A program made the translations under genes and the position numbers. Shown piece by piece: positions 57,470 through 64,000 of a stretch of 64,000 nucleotides of DNA (the first letter of the stretch is position 1; each line of letters begins with the position of its first letter). This DNA is from Desulfoscipio geothermicus DSM 3669 (lineage in GTDB: Bacteria; Bacillota; Desulfotomaculia; Desulfotomaculales; Desulfallaceae), in NCBI RefSeq assembly GCF_900115975.1, contig NZ_FOYM01000009.1, positions 60,417 through 124,416 on the forward strand, read 5' to 3'. Below the pieces are notes generated by a model, which was given only the letters and a program-made list of their open reading frames with translations, did no database searches and was not told where the DNA came from.

Positions 57470-58501
57470 TCATTCTGCTTCAATAGCATAAATCTTCTCA
57501 GCCATGCCTTTGGCATTGGGCCAAATTTGTTCCAATTCGGGTATCATGTCTTTTACAGCTTCTACAAACGGGGTGATGTCATCGGGCTTAACCAAAATCA
57601 TACCGGCTGCGGCGAGTTTTTCTTCATAATCCGCTTGCTGATTCCAGGTTAATTCGTTCTGATATTCTCCAGCCTCTTTAGCCGCTTCTTCCAATATCTG
57701 CAATTGTTTAGCAGAAAGTTTTTCCTTGGTTACGGCGCTCAAACCGACACCAAGGGTGCCGTAAGTATGGTTAAGCATATTGCAGTACTTGTTCACTTCG
57801 TAGATACTGTAATCATAAATGTAATCGGTGGGCAATTCGACTCCGTGTACAACTCCCTGCTGCACGGCCAGGTACATCTCATTCAAAGGCACCTTAGTCG
57901 GTTCAGCACCCATGCGTTTAAACACTTCAATAGGTGGTGTTGCGCCGGCACGAATAATCTGTCCCTTCATGTCCTCAATGGTCTTGATGGGTTTGTTGGA
58001 GGTGATTTGCCTGGGCAGCCTGTCCCAGTTCATGTCCAGCATATAGATGCTGTTTTCGAGCATGCTTTCTTTTAGTTCATTCCCGAGCTCACCATCCAGT
58101 GCCTCATGTATTTGCTCCTGGCTCCTGAACAAGAAGGGAACCTGCATCATCATGAACCGGTCATCCAGGTAGCCGAATACCCCGAGGCCGACGACAACGA
58201 TGTCAATTCCACCCATAGTGGTCTGCTCAATTATTTCCCGGTTTCCACCCAGCTGGTTGGCCGGGTAAATTTCAACTGTCATTTTCCCGGAAGATTTTTG
58301 CTCCACCAGTTCGGCAAATTTATGGGTCCCTAAATCAATAGGCGAATTCACCTGGGCATTATGAGCCAGTTTTAACGTTACCTCGTTAATCTCTCCACCG
58401 GCGTTGGAATCGCCGCCGGAACCTCCACCGCAACCGGCGGCAACAGCCATGAGAAGAACCAATATGGCTGAAAAAACCACCAATCCTAATCTTTTTTGCA
58501 C
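57470..58501 (-). CDS. dctP: TRAP transporter solute-binding lipoprotein (DctP)
   Basis: 343 residues. Lipobox AVAAGCGG behind a hydrophobic signal; the mature part has LKLAHNAQVNSPIDLG, YPANQLGGNREIIEQ, KTIEDMKGQIIRAGATP and GVVHGVELPTDYIYDY, hallmarks of DctP-type binding proteins. The conserved Arg in IIRAG would contact a carboxylate. The substrate is therefore likely a carboxylate or sulfonate. GTG at 58501 is 6 nt after GGGAGG; the ATG two codons earlier overlaps that site. Confidence 0.92.
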   Translation of the reverse strand: MQKRLGLVVFSAILVLLMAVAAGCGGGSGGDSNAGGEINEVTLKLAHNAQVNSPIDLGTHKFAELVEQKSSGKMTVEIYPANQLGGNREIIEQTTMGGIDIVVVGLGVFGYLDDRFMMMQVPFLFRSQEQIHEALDGELGNELKESMLENSIYMLDMNWDRLPRQITSNKPIKTIEDMKGQIIRAGATPPIEVFKRMGAEPTKVPLNEMYLAVQQGVVHGVELPTDYIYDYSIYEVNKYCNMLNHTYGTLGVGLSAVTKEKLSAKQLQILEEAAKEAGEYQNELTWNQQADYEEKLAAAGMILVKPDDITPFVEAVKDMIPELEQIWPNAKGMAEKIYAIEAE

Positions 58502-58527
58502 TGACATCCTCCCTTTCTTTTTTATAA

Positions 58528-59166
58528 TTAGTTTTTAGCACCCAACAATTTTCTAGCTACTTCTACCGCAGAAGCCGCGTCAGGTGCAAAACCATCCGCA
58601 CCAATACTTTTGGCAAATTCTTCAGATACAGGCGCTCCTCCAACCATGACTATAACCTGCTCCCTGAGATTTTCCCTTTCCAATCCCTGGATTACTACTT
58701 CCATTTGGTGCAGGGTATTTGTCAATAGCGCCGACATGGCCAGAATATCGGGCTTGTGCTCCTTAACGCCTTCAATAAATTTTTCCATGGGAACGTCAAT
58801 TCCAATGTCAATAACCTCAAAACCGCCGCTTTTGAACATCATGCCCACAAGGTTTTTTCCGATATCGTGGAGGTCATCCTTGACCGTGCCCAAAAGAACC
58901 TTGCCTTTTGAAATCGCTTCCCCCGCCGACAGGTAGGGCGCCAGCATTTCCAAAGCCGAGTTCATTGTCCTTGCAGCAATTAGGACCTCGGGAACAAACA
59001 GGATATTCTCCCTGAACCTTTTCCCAATATCATTCATGGCCGCAATTAATTTTTCGTTGACTATTTCGTAAGCTTTCATGCCCTCATCAAGTGATTCTTG
59101 GATCATTTCTTGAATTTTTTGTTTGTCTCCGTTTTCCAAAGTTTCAATTACTACCGAGAGTTCCAT
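58528..59166 (-). CDS. Corrinoid protein (methyl carrier) 1
   Basis: 212 residues. N-terminal helical cap (about 1-85) and a B12-binding Rossmann domain with D-x-H-x-x-G (DLHDIGKNLVG) at about 103-113 for the base-off/His-on cobalamin, then SALLTNTLHQM and VMVGGAPV. Carries the methyl group between the methyltransferases encoded next door. ATG follows GGGGAG. Confidence 0.94.
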   Translation of the reverse strand: MELSVVIETLENGDKQKIQEMIQESLDEGMKAYEIVNEKLIAAMNDIGKRFRENILFVPEVLIAARTMNSALEMLAPYLSAGEAISKGKVLLGTVKDDLHDIGKNLVGMMFKSGGFEVIDIGIDVPMEKFIEGVKEHKPDILAMSALLTNTLHQMEVVIQGLERENLREQVIVMVGGAPVSEEFAKSIGADGFAPDAASAVEVARKLLGAKN

Positions 59167-59204
59167 ATATATTTCTCCCCTTTTTCACATTAAGATCAAG
59201 AAAT

Positions 59205-60215
59205 TTATAACGGGTAATGGCCGTACTTAAGCAAAGCATTATTCATGGCCATTATGTTTTCAGGCTTGCAGTATGCCGCTACACCGTTTGAAGTGGCGAT
59301 AATATAACCGCCTCCGGGTCCAACCCTATGGATCTTTTCCCTTACCTCGTTTTCTGTTTCCTCTACCGTACCTTTACTTAGTGTATAATGCAGGTCAATG
59401 TTACCCATTAAACAAACCTTGTTGCCGTAATCCTTTTTTAACTGGAATATGTCCATCGGCCCCGGCTCAAGATTGGATATACCGTTCATACCCAGGGTGA
59501 GCAGTTCATCCAGAATGGAGTTTATATTCCCGCAACTGTGATAAATCCAGGGCTTTTCAATTTTAGCCGCCACTTTTCTCATGTGCGGCATAAAAAAACG
59601 TTCCATGTGCTTAGGGGATATAAATGTCCCGGATCTGAAAGCTAGGTCGTCAGAAACGAAGATGACATCGAAATCCATGTTCTGGATCACTTCCAGCACC
59701 CGCAGGCTGAATGAACTGAACATATCCATTATAGCGTCTACCAGGTCCGGGTCATCAAACAACATATAAGAAAAGTGTTCAATCCCCATGCTTAGATAGG
59801 TATTGCTCGGGCCGAACCTTACCCCCGCAAGGGCGGCGTAATCCTTTCTGTACTTTTTCAAGTACTCCTCAGCCGGCTTGTAAAATTCAGCCGCACCGGG
59901 ATCGGGCATCTTCTTTTTGCATTCCTCAAAGTCTTGCCATGTTTTTAGTTTTCCAGCGCCCACGATTTCAATATCGCCCCGCTTTTCGATCTCGGCATAG
60001 CGAGGCGGAGCAAAATTATAACTAATGTTGTCAATAGCCAAAACTTCTAAAATCTCGGGAGCAGTCCGCGCACTCCCCGGAGGGTCGGGGATTGGGCGAC
60101 CCAAAATCTTTTCCCCCAATGCTTTATGGACATAACCCTCTACCCAGGGAACCCGGTCAGGTTCCTTAAGTTGAAGTGCGGTCAAGACCCTTTCTCTCGG
60201 AGTCATAGTACTCAT
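59205..60215 (-). CDS. UroD-family methyltransferase (MtaA/MtvB-like)
   Basis: 336 residues, uroporphyrinogen decarboxylase fold. The zinc ligands of the methyltransferase branch are present: H-x-C in IYHSCGNI (about residue 230) and Cys in VAAYCKPENI (about 318). So it is a methyltransferase and not a true UroD. It could be the substrate-to-corrinoid enzyme, as in anaerobic O-demethylases, or transfer methyl to a thiol. ATG at 60215 follows GGTGG. Lies between corrinoid protein 1 and an MtrH-like gene. Confidence 0.88.
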   Translation of the reverse strand: MSTMTPRERVLTALQLKEPDRVPWVEGYVHKALGEKILGRPIPDPPGSARTAPEILEVLAIDNISYNFAPPRYAEIEKRGDIEIVGAGKLKTWQDFEECKKKMPDPGAAEFYKPAEEYLKKYRKDYAALAGVRFGPSNTYLSMGIEHFSYMLFDDPDLVDAIMDMFSSFSLRVLEVIQNMDFDVIFVSDDLAFRSGTFISPKHMERFFMPHMRKVAAKIEKPWIYHSCGNINSILDELLTLGMNGISNLEPGPMDIFQLKKDYGNKVCLMGNIDLHYTLSKGTVEETENEVREKIHRVGPGGGYIIATSNGVAAYCKPENIMAMNNALLKYGHYPL

Positions 60216-60239
60216 CAACAATCACCCACCTTTAAATGT

Positions 60240-61034
60240 TTATTTGAACAAACCTTTTCTGTAAGCGGTTAAATAACCTTTACAATAAGGATCCTTATTG
60301 GTAAGTGCCACGCCGGCCTTAAGTAAACCCAGAAGGTGCTTATCAAGCGGGTTAAGAATAGCGCTATCCAGCCCGCTTGCCACCGCCATAGCGGCAAAAG
60401 CGTGGTTAATAAACTTTCTGCCGGGCAATCCAAAGGAAATATTGCTCAGGCCGCATATCGTGTGCACCTCCCAATCTTTACCGGCAATATAATTAATTGT
60501 TTCAAGGGCGATCAAGCCATTTTCATCCTTGGTGCTAAGCGGCTCAACCAACGGGTCGATATAAATCCTGTCCTCGTTAACACCATCTGCCACAAGCCTC
60601 TCAACCAGTTGCTCCGCTATCTTAATCCGCTTTTCCCGGTTATCCGGAATGCCACTCTCATCAATGGTCAACGCGATTACACGCGCGCCATACTCTTTGA
60701 CCAGCGGCACAATCTCCTTGTACCTCTTTTCTTCAGCAGTAACCGAATTAATCAGCGCCTCTCCCTGGTGCTTTTCCAAGGCCCGGCGCAGGGCATCAGG
60801 GTTAGGGGAATCGATACAGAGGGGACAGTTAACTTCCTGCTGCACGACTTCAACCAGCCATTCCAGTTTTTCCGGCTCGCGCCCGTAAAATGTCCCGGCG
60901 TTAACATCAACATAATTTGCTCCGGCCTCAAATTGGTCCCGGGCCAGTTGTTTGATAAATACATCACCTCTTTTTTCAATCGCTTCTTTAATCTGGCTTC
61001 TGCTGCTGTTGATCAGCTCTCCTACAATAAGCAT
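60240..61034 (-). CDS. Methyltetrahydrofolate:corrinoid methyltransferase (MtrH/AcsE-like)
   Basis: 264 residues, dihydropteroate-synthase-type TIM barrel. IVGELINSSR, ADYVDVNAGTF-like GANYVDVNAGTF, CIDSPNPDALRRAL, INSVTAEEKR, DPLVEPL and CGLSNISFGLPGR are pterin-binding motifs. It exchanges the methyl group between corrinoid protein and tetrahydrofolate, linking the operon to the Wood-Ljungdahl pathway. ATG at 61034 is 7 nt after GGGAGG. First gene after a terminator, so a promoter must lie in 61035-61145. Confidence 0.92.
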   Translation of the reverse strand: MLIVGELINSSRSQIKEAIEKRGDVFIKQLARDQFEAGANYVDVNAGTFYGREPEKLEWLVEVVQQEVNCPLCIDSPNPDALRRALEKHQGEALINSVTAEEKRYKEIVPLVKEYGARVIALTIDESGIPDNREKRIKIAEQLVERLVADGVNEDRIYIDPLVEPLSTKDENGLIALETINYIAGKDWEVHTICGLSNISFGLPGRKFINHAFAAMAVASGLDSAILNPLDKHLLGLLKAGVALTNKDPYCKGYLTAYRKGLFK

Positions 61035-61145
61035 CTGCCAACCTCCCTGATTCAATCCTTTTCGAGCCGTCTTAGATCTATTTTCTCTACACCTTTTTAT
61101 CTCACCTTGATATAATAGTTTGATTTATTAAGTATCTTTAGAAAA

Positions 61146-61172
61146 GAAAAAACCCGAAAAACCGGGTTTTCA
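61146..61172 (-). terminator. Rho-independent terminator after corrinoid gene 2
   Basis: On the minus strand AAAACCCGG / TCGGGTTTTTTC with a T loop, about 20 nt after the stop. It divides the regulator-corrinoid transcript from the catabolic operon. Confidence 0.8.
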
Positions 61173-61191
61173 AACTTTCCAACAGGGCTTT

Positions 61192-61836
61192 TTATTGCAA
61201 GCCCAGCAGTTTATTTGTACAGCTTACGGCATCCAGTGCGGTTTCAGCATAACCGTCAGCCCCGATTTGGCGGGCAAATTCAGGTGTTACCGGGTTACCA
61301 CCCACAATCACCTTGCAGTTATGAATTAATTTTTGTTTCTTTAATAATTTTATGGTTTCACCCATCCAAATCATAGTCGTGTTGAGTAAAGCCGACATAC
61401 CCAGAACATCGGGCTGATATTCTTTTACATATCTAACAAAATCCTCTGGCGCAACATCAATGCCTACATCAATCACCTGGAATCCCGAACTTTTTAAGAA
61501 GATTCCCACCAACCTCTTACCTATGTCGTGCAGGTCGCCGGCAACGGTCCCTAAGAGTACTTTCGCCTTTTCTTGAGCCGAGTTGTCCGGAAAATAATGC
61601 TTAATTTTAATAACTCCGGCTTGCAAAGCCCGTGACGATAACAAAACTTCCGGAATATGAATTTCATTAGCCTTAAACTGCCTACCTATCTCGTCCATCC
61701 CGGGCAACAGGTGAAATGTTAATAATTCCTCTGGTGTACACAGTTTAGTCCCGAGAGCAAAGTTGACCAACTCCTGAACCCGTCCCACATCACCTTCAAT
61801 GACTGCCTGGGCTATGCTGCTAAAATTCTGCATCAT
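61192..61836 (-). CDS. Corrinoid protein 2
   Basis: 214 residues with the same cap plus B12-domain layout. D-x-H-x-x-G is DLHDIGKRLVG, then MSALLNTTMIWM and VIVGGNPVTPEFARQIGADGYAE. It diverges clearly from corrinoid protein 1, so it may serve a different methyl donor or act with the regulator. ATG follows GGGGGTAGAC. Cotranscribed with the upstream AraC gene, 26 nt apart. Confidence 0.92.
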   Translation of the reverse strand: MMQNFSSIAQAVIEGDVGRVQELVNFALGTKLCTPEELLTFHLLPGMDEIGRQFKANEIHIPEVLLSSRALQAGVIKIKHYFPDNSAQEKAKVLLGTVAGDLHDIGKRLVGIFLKSSGFQVIDVGIDVAPEDFVRYVKEYQPDVLGMSALLNTTMIWMGETIKLLKKQKLIHNCKVIVGGNPVTPEFARQIGADGYAETALDAVSCTNKLLGLQ

Positions 61837-61862
61837 GTCTACCCCCATTACCAAAACATGAG

Positions 61863-63149
61863 CTATTCAATCTTGGCTAGCTTACGATATTCCCCGGGTG
61901 GCATTCCTACCAGTTTCTTAAACACCCGGCTAAAGTATGTTTCACTGTTAAAGCCAACTTCAGCCGCTACCTGACTGACTGTTTTGTTGGTGTTCAACAG
62001 CAGCTTTTTGGCCTCTTTTACCCTTGCCTGAGTCAGATAATCGACAAAGGTTACCCCTAATTCTTTCTTGAAAATACTGCTCAAGTAACACGGGCTGTAA
62101 TAAAACAACTGCGCCAAGCTATCCAGGGTGAGGTTTTTGGAGTATTCCGCCTCCACATACTTGACGACCTTTTCCAAAACCCTGGTGGTTCTATCTTTTT
62201 TAGCCTTGGACAGGTGTTCGAAATATTCCGCCAACACCTTTTTTACCCAAAGATATAACTGGTCAGCCAGTTTGATTTTGGACATTTCCAAAGTATACTT
62301 CATGTTTAATTCCAACAGTTCCTCGACATCACAACCCCTATCGGCCAGAGCCCGTGAAACCAGAACCAGCAGTTCTAAAATCCGGGCCTTTACATAATTG
62401 GGCCTGGTTGAGTATTCAGGAAGCAAGCAGAGCATTATGTCGTCAAGAATCCGCGCCGCATGGCCCGGTTTACCCTCACGGATACTATGAAGCAATTCCC
62501 TCTCCATGCGGACGGAATAAACCGGTACAAAACTACTCGAATTTGAGCGAGCGTTTTTTTCCATAATCCTCCTGTTGAGCTCCGCCTGCTGTTCCTCGAT
62601 CACCTTGCGCTGCTTTTTAATGGTAACCCGGGTTTCCGTAATGGCATTGGCCGTAATGTATAACAGGTTAGCGGCGGATTTGGCCTGCCTGGCGGAGATT
62701 ACCCTGAGCATGCCGGCAGCCTGCTTTAGCTGTTCGAAATCAACATTAATACCGGCAGTCATTTCACGGATTTCTTCCCAGAAGAAATCCTCCGGTTCCC
62801 ACATAAGCACCTGCCCGCAAATTATGTTGCCGATATGCAGGCCGTTCATAACCACCGGAGCAGCCAGCCCGATTAAACCTGCGTGGCACCTGAATACGTA
62901 AGGTTCATCCCACTTAACCGCTTCACGCCCGGCGGTAGCATAAGACTTGAAACACTTATATTCAGCTCTGCTGTTTACTAGTTTACAAAATTTAGGTGCA
63001 TCAGTGGAGCGCGGCAGAAACACGGGCCTGCCGTCAAGGTTGGTAAACATCGCTCTTAAACCGGTAGCCTCTGAAAAAGAATCCAGTATATCCTCAAGGA
63101 GTTTTTCGTCGGGAAAACTCGTTACCTCGGGTTTATTATCGTTCATCAT
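61863..63149 (-). CDS. AraC-family regulator with PocR sensory domain
   Basis: 428 residues. N-terminal PocR ligand-binding domain (about 10-170: FPRSTDAPKFC-like LPRSTDAPKFCKLV, CFKSYATAGREA, FRCHAGLIGLAAPV), a linker helix, and a C-terminal AraC double helix-turn-helix (DSLAQLFYYSPCYLSSIFKK, VAAEVGFNSETYFSRVFKK). Cys residues in the PocR part are conserved. PocR domains sense small organic molecules; here it probably controls the methyl-transfer operon. ATG at 63149 is 9 nt after AGGA. Confidence 0.92.
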   Translation of the reverse strand: MMNDNKPEVTSFPDEKLLEDILDSFSEATGLRAMFTNLDGRPVFLPRSTDAPKFCKLVNSRAEYKCFKSYATAGREAVKWDEPYVFRCHAGLIGLAAPVVMNGLHIGNIICGQVLMWEPEDFFWEEIREMTAGINVDFEQLKQAAGMLRVISARQAKSAANLLYITANAITETRVTIKKQRKVIEEQQAELNRRIMEKNARSNSSSFVPVYSVRMERELLHSIREGKPGHAARILDDIMLCLLPEYSTRPNYVKARILELLVLVSRALADRGCDVEELLELNMKYTLEMSKIKLADQLYLWVKKVLAEYFEHLSKAKKDRTTRVLEKVVKYVEAEYSKNLTLDSLAQLFYYSPCYLSSIFKKELGVTFVDYLTQARVKEAKKLLLNTNKTVSQVAAEVGFNSETYFSRVFKKLVGMPPGEYRKLAKIE

Positions 63150-63470
63150 CCGTACCATTCCTGTAAAATCATATTATAAGTATTCAGCACTGGGAGCAAA
63201 ATCCCTTTGCCAAAAACAAGAGTGATATAAATAATGACTGAAAATTTTTTTTATGACAAATATTTAATGATTTAAGCAGATGAGATTCCACCCCACCTGA
63301 AGTAAAAAGAGGAACTCCAACTATAAAAAAACGCGCCTCATTGTTCTTCTCCCTCCAATAACCCCAGGTATTCCACCAATGGTACCGGTAACCAATCCTT
63401 ATTTTCCTGTAAACCAGCAGCATATGGCAACGACTTATCCAGCCAATTTACCAGCGGCAGAAGCCCTTCC

Positions 63471-63944
63471 CGGTTTGAACCGAATACCGGCATTACCAGA
63501 GCAGAATTCGCTGCGCTGCTGGTGAACGTGCTGCAGGTGGGAAAACCGGCGGAGATACCTTTTACGGACGTCCCGCAAAACGCCTGGTACAGGGACAGCG
63601 TCGCCAGGGCCTTTGGAGCCAAACTGATAAGCGGCACCAGCGCGGTGCAATTTCAACCGCAAGCCCTGATTACCCGTGAGCAAATGGCGGTCATGATCGC
63701 CAATGCCCTCAGGTATAAAGGGGTGCATGTCAGCAGCGCCGCAACACTGGAATCCTTCCAGGACCGTCAAACCATCGCCGCCTGGGCTGTGGATTCAGTG
63801 AGGCTGGTTGCCGGGGCAAACATCGTCCACGGCAAAACAGGAACCAACGGCCCTGTTTTCGCCCCCAAAGACAACGCAACCCGGGCAGAAGCGGTGGTCA
63901 TGCTCAAGCGCTTATTAGATAAATTGCAAGGGCCGCAATCTTGA
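63471..63944 (+). pseudogene. 5'-truncated SLH-domain gene remnant
   Basis: In frame, RFEPNTGITRAEFAALLVNVL is the second half of one SLH repeat, followed by FTDVPQNAWYRDSVARAFGA and WAVDSVRLVAGANIVHG repeats and the end NATRAEAVVMLKRLL. The frame continues upstream to a stop at 63324 but without SLH similarity, start codon or signal peptide. Hence the gene lost its 5' part; an internal GTG at 63522 has no ribosome site. The SLH text is close to the C-terminal repeats of the protein at 30699. A terminator still follows. Confidence 0.7.
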
Positions 63945-63960
63945 TATTGCTGTGTACAAC

Positions 63961-63991
63961 AAAACCGGGGTGGCCTGACCGCCCCGGTTTT
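63961..63991. terminator. Bidirectional terminator after the SLH remnant
   Basis: AAAACCGGGG / CCCCGGTTTT, perfect 10-bp stem with an 11-nt loop, A/T-runs included in the stem. Confidence 0.8.
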
Positions 63992-64000
63992 CCCTGCACA

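Noticed and set aside
59205..60215. Annotation as haem-pathway uroporphyrinogen decarboxylase
   Set aside because: Zinc-ligand Cys/His of the methyltransferase branch and the corrinoid operon context argue for a methyltransferase.

Overview
The window looks like a chromosome segment of a spore-forming, S-layered Firmicute, most likely a Peptococcaceae of the Desulfotomaculum/Pelotomaculum type. This is inferred from gene content: a YlmC/YmxH-type sporulation protein, SLH-domain surface proteins with CsaB, TagA- and LCP-type wall enzymes, a corrinoid/tetrahydrofolate methyl-transfer operon and a TRAP transporter. The exact genus cannot be fixed from the window. Almost all genes lie on the minus strand; the plus-strand genes are mostly small toxin-antitoxin pairs.

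Layout. 1-12.8 kb is housekeeping: partial transketolase N-subunit, a YitT-type membrane protein, prfB with its programmed frameshift, secA, hpf, a cold-shock protein, comFC, a membrane GAF-GGDEF protein with a degenerate active site, metK and a PRC-barrel protein. 13-25.8 kb is nucleotide-sugar and polymer precursor synthesis: two phosphohexomutases, two sugar-nucleotide epimerases, galU and a WecA/TagO-type transferase. It is interrupted by an accessory patch of a SWIM-SNF2 helicase plus an MntA/HepT pair. 26.4-35.3 kb is cell-surface assembly: fabZ, csaB, LCP protein, tagA, a large SLH/beta-helix protein and a very acidic copper-amine-oxidase-N-like protein. 35.5-41.7 kb is a second accessory patch: an unknown protein, a Zn-finger partner protein, a RapA-like SNF2 helicase, a REP-associated tyrosine transposase (RAYT) and another MntA/HepT pair. 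41.8-51.3 kb holds a DUF5693-type membrane protein, a membrane-anchored FAD oxidoreductase, a small secreted protein, a HEPN/MNT pair, an eight-repeat SLH protein and a fourth MNT/HepT pair. 51.4-63.2 kb is a catabolic island: PocR-AraC regulator and corrinoid protein, then, after a terminator, a ten-gene run with MtrH-like and UroD-like methyltransferases, a corrinoid protein, a TRAP transporter, a two-subunit UxaA-type lyase, a B12-methionine-synthase-activation-like protein and a 2Fe-2S corrinoid activator. The window ends with a 5'-truncated SLH gene fragment.

The most striking layer is intergenic. Four short repeat families recur, almost always at the 3' ends of genes: A, GGGGACAGGC; B, ACACCGGGGACGG; C, GGTGCCGGGTGTTGA; D, GGGGTCAGACTT. 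Family A occurs at 17 places as single arms, 40-bp-period tandem dimers, or inverted pairs that look like bidirectional rho-independent terminators. It also sits in the leader of the RAYT gene. Several genes end inside a repeat, which supplies the last residues and the stop codon. A RAYT with a dispersed repeat population that shapes gene ends, and a demethylation operon fused to TRAP uptake and a sugar-acid or sulfonate-type lyase, are the two systems most worth following up.
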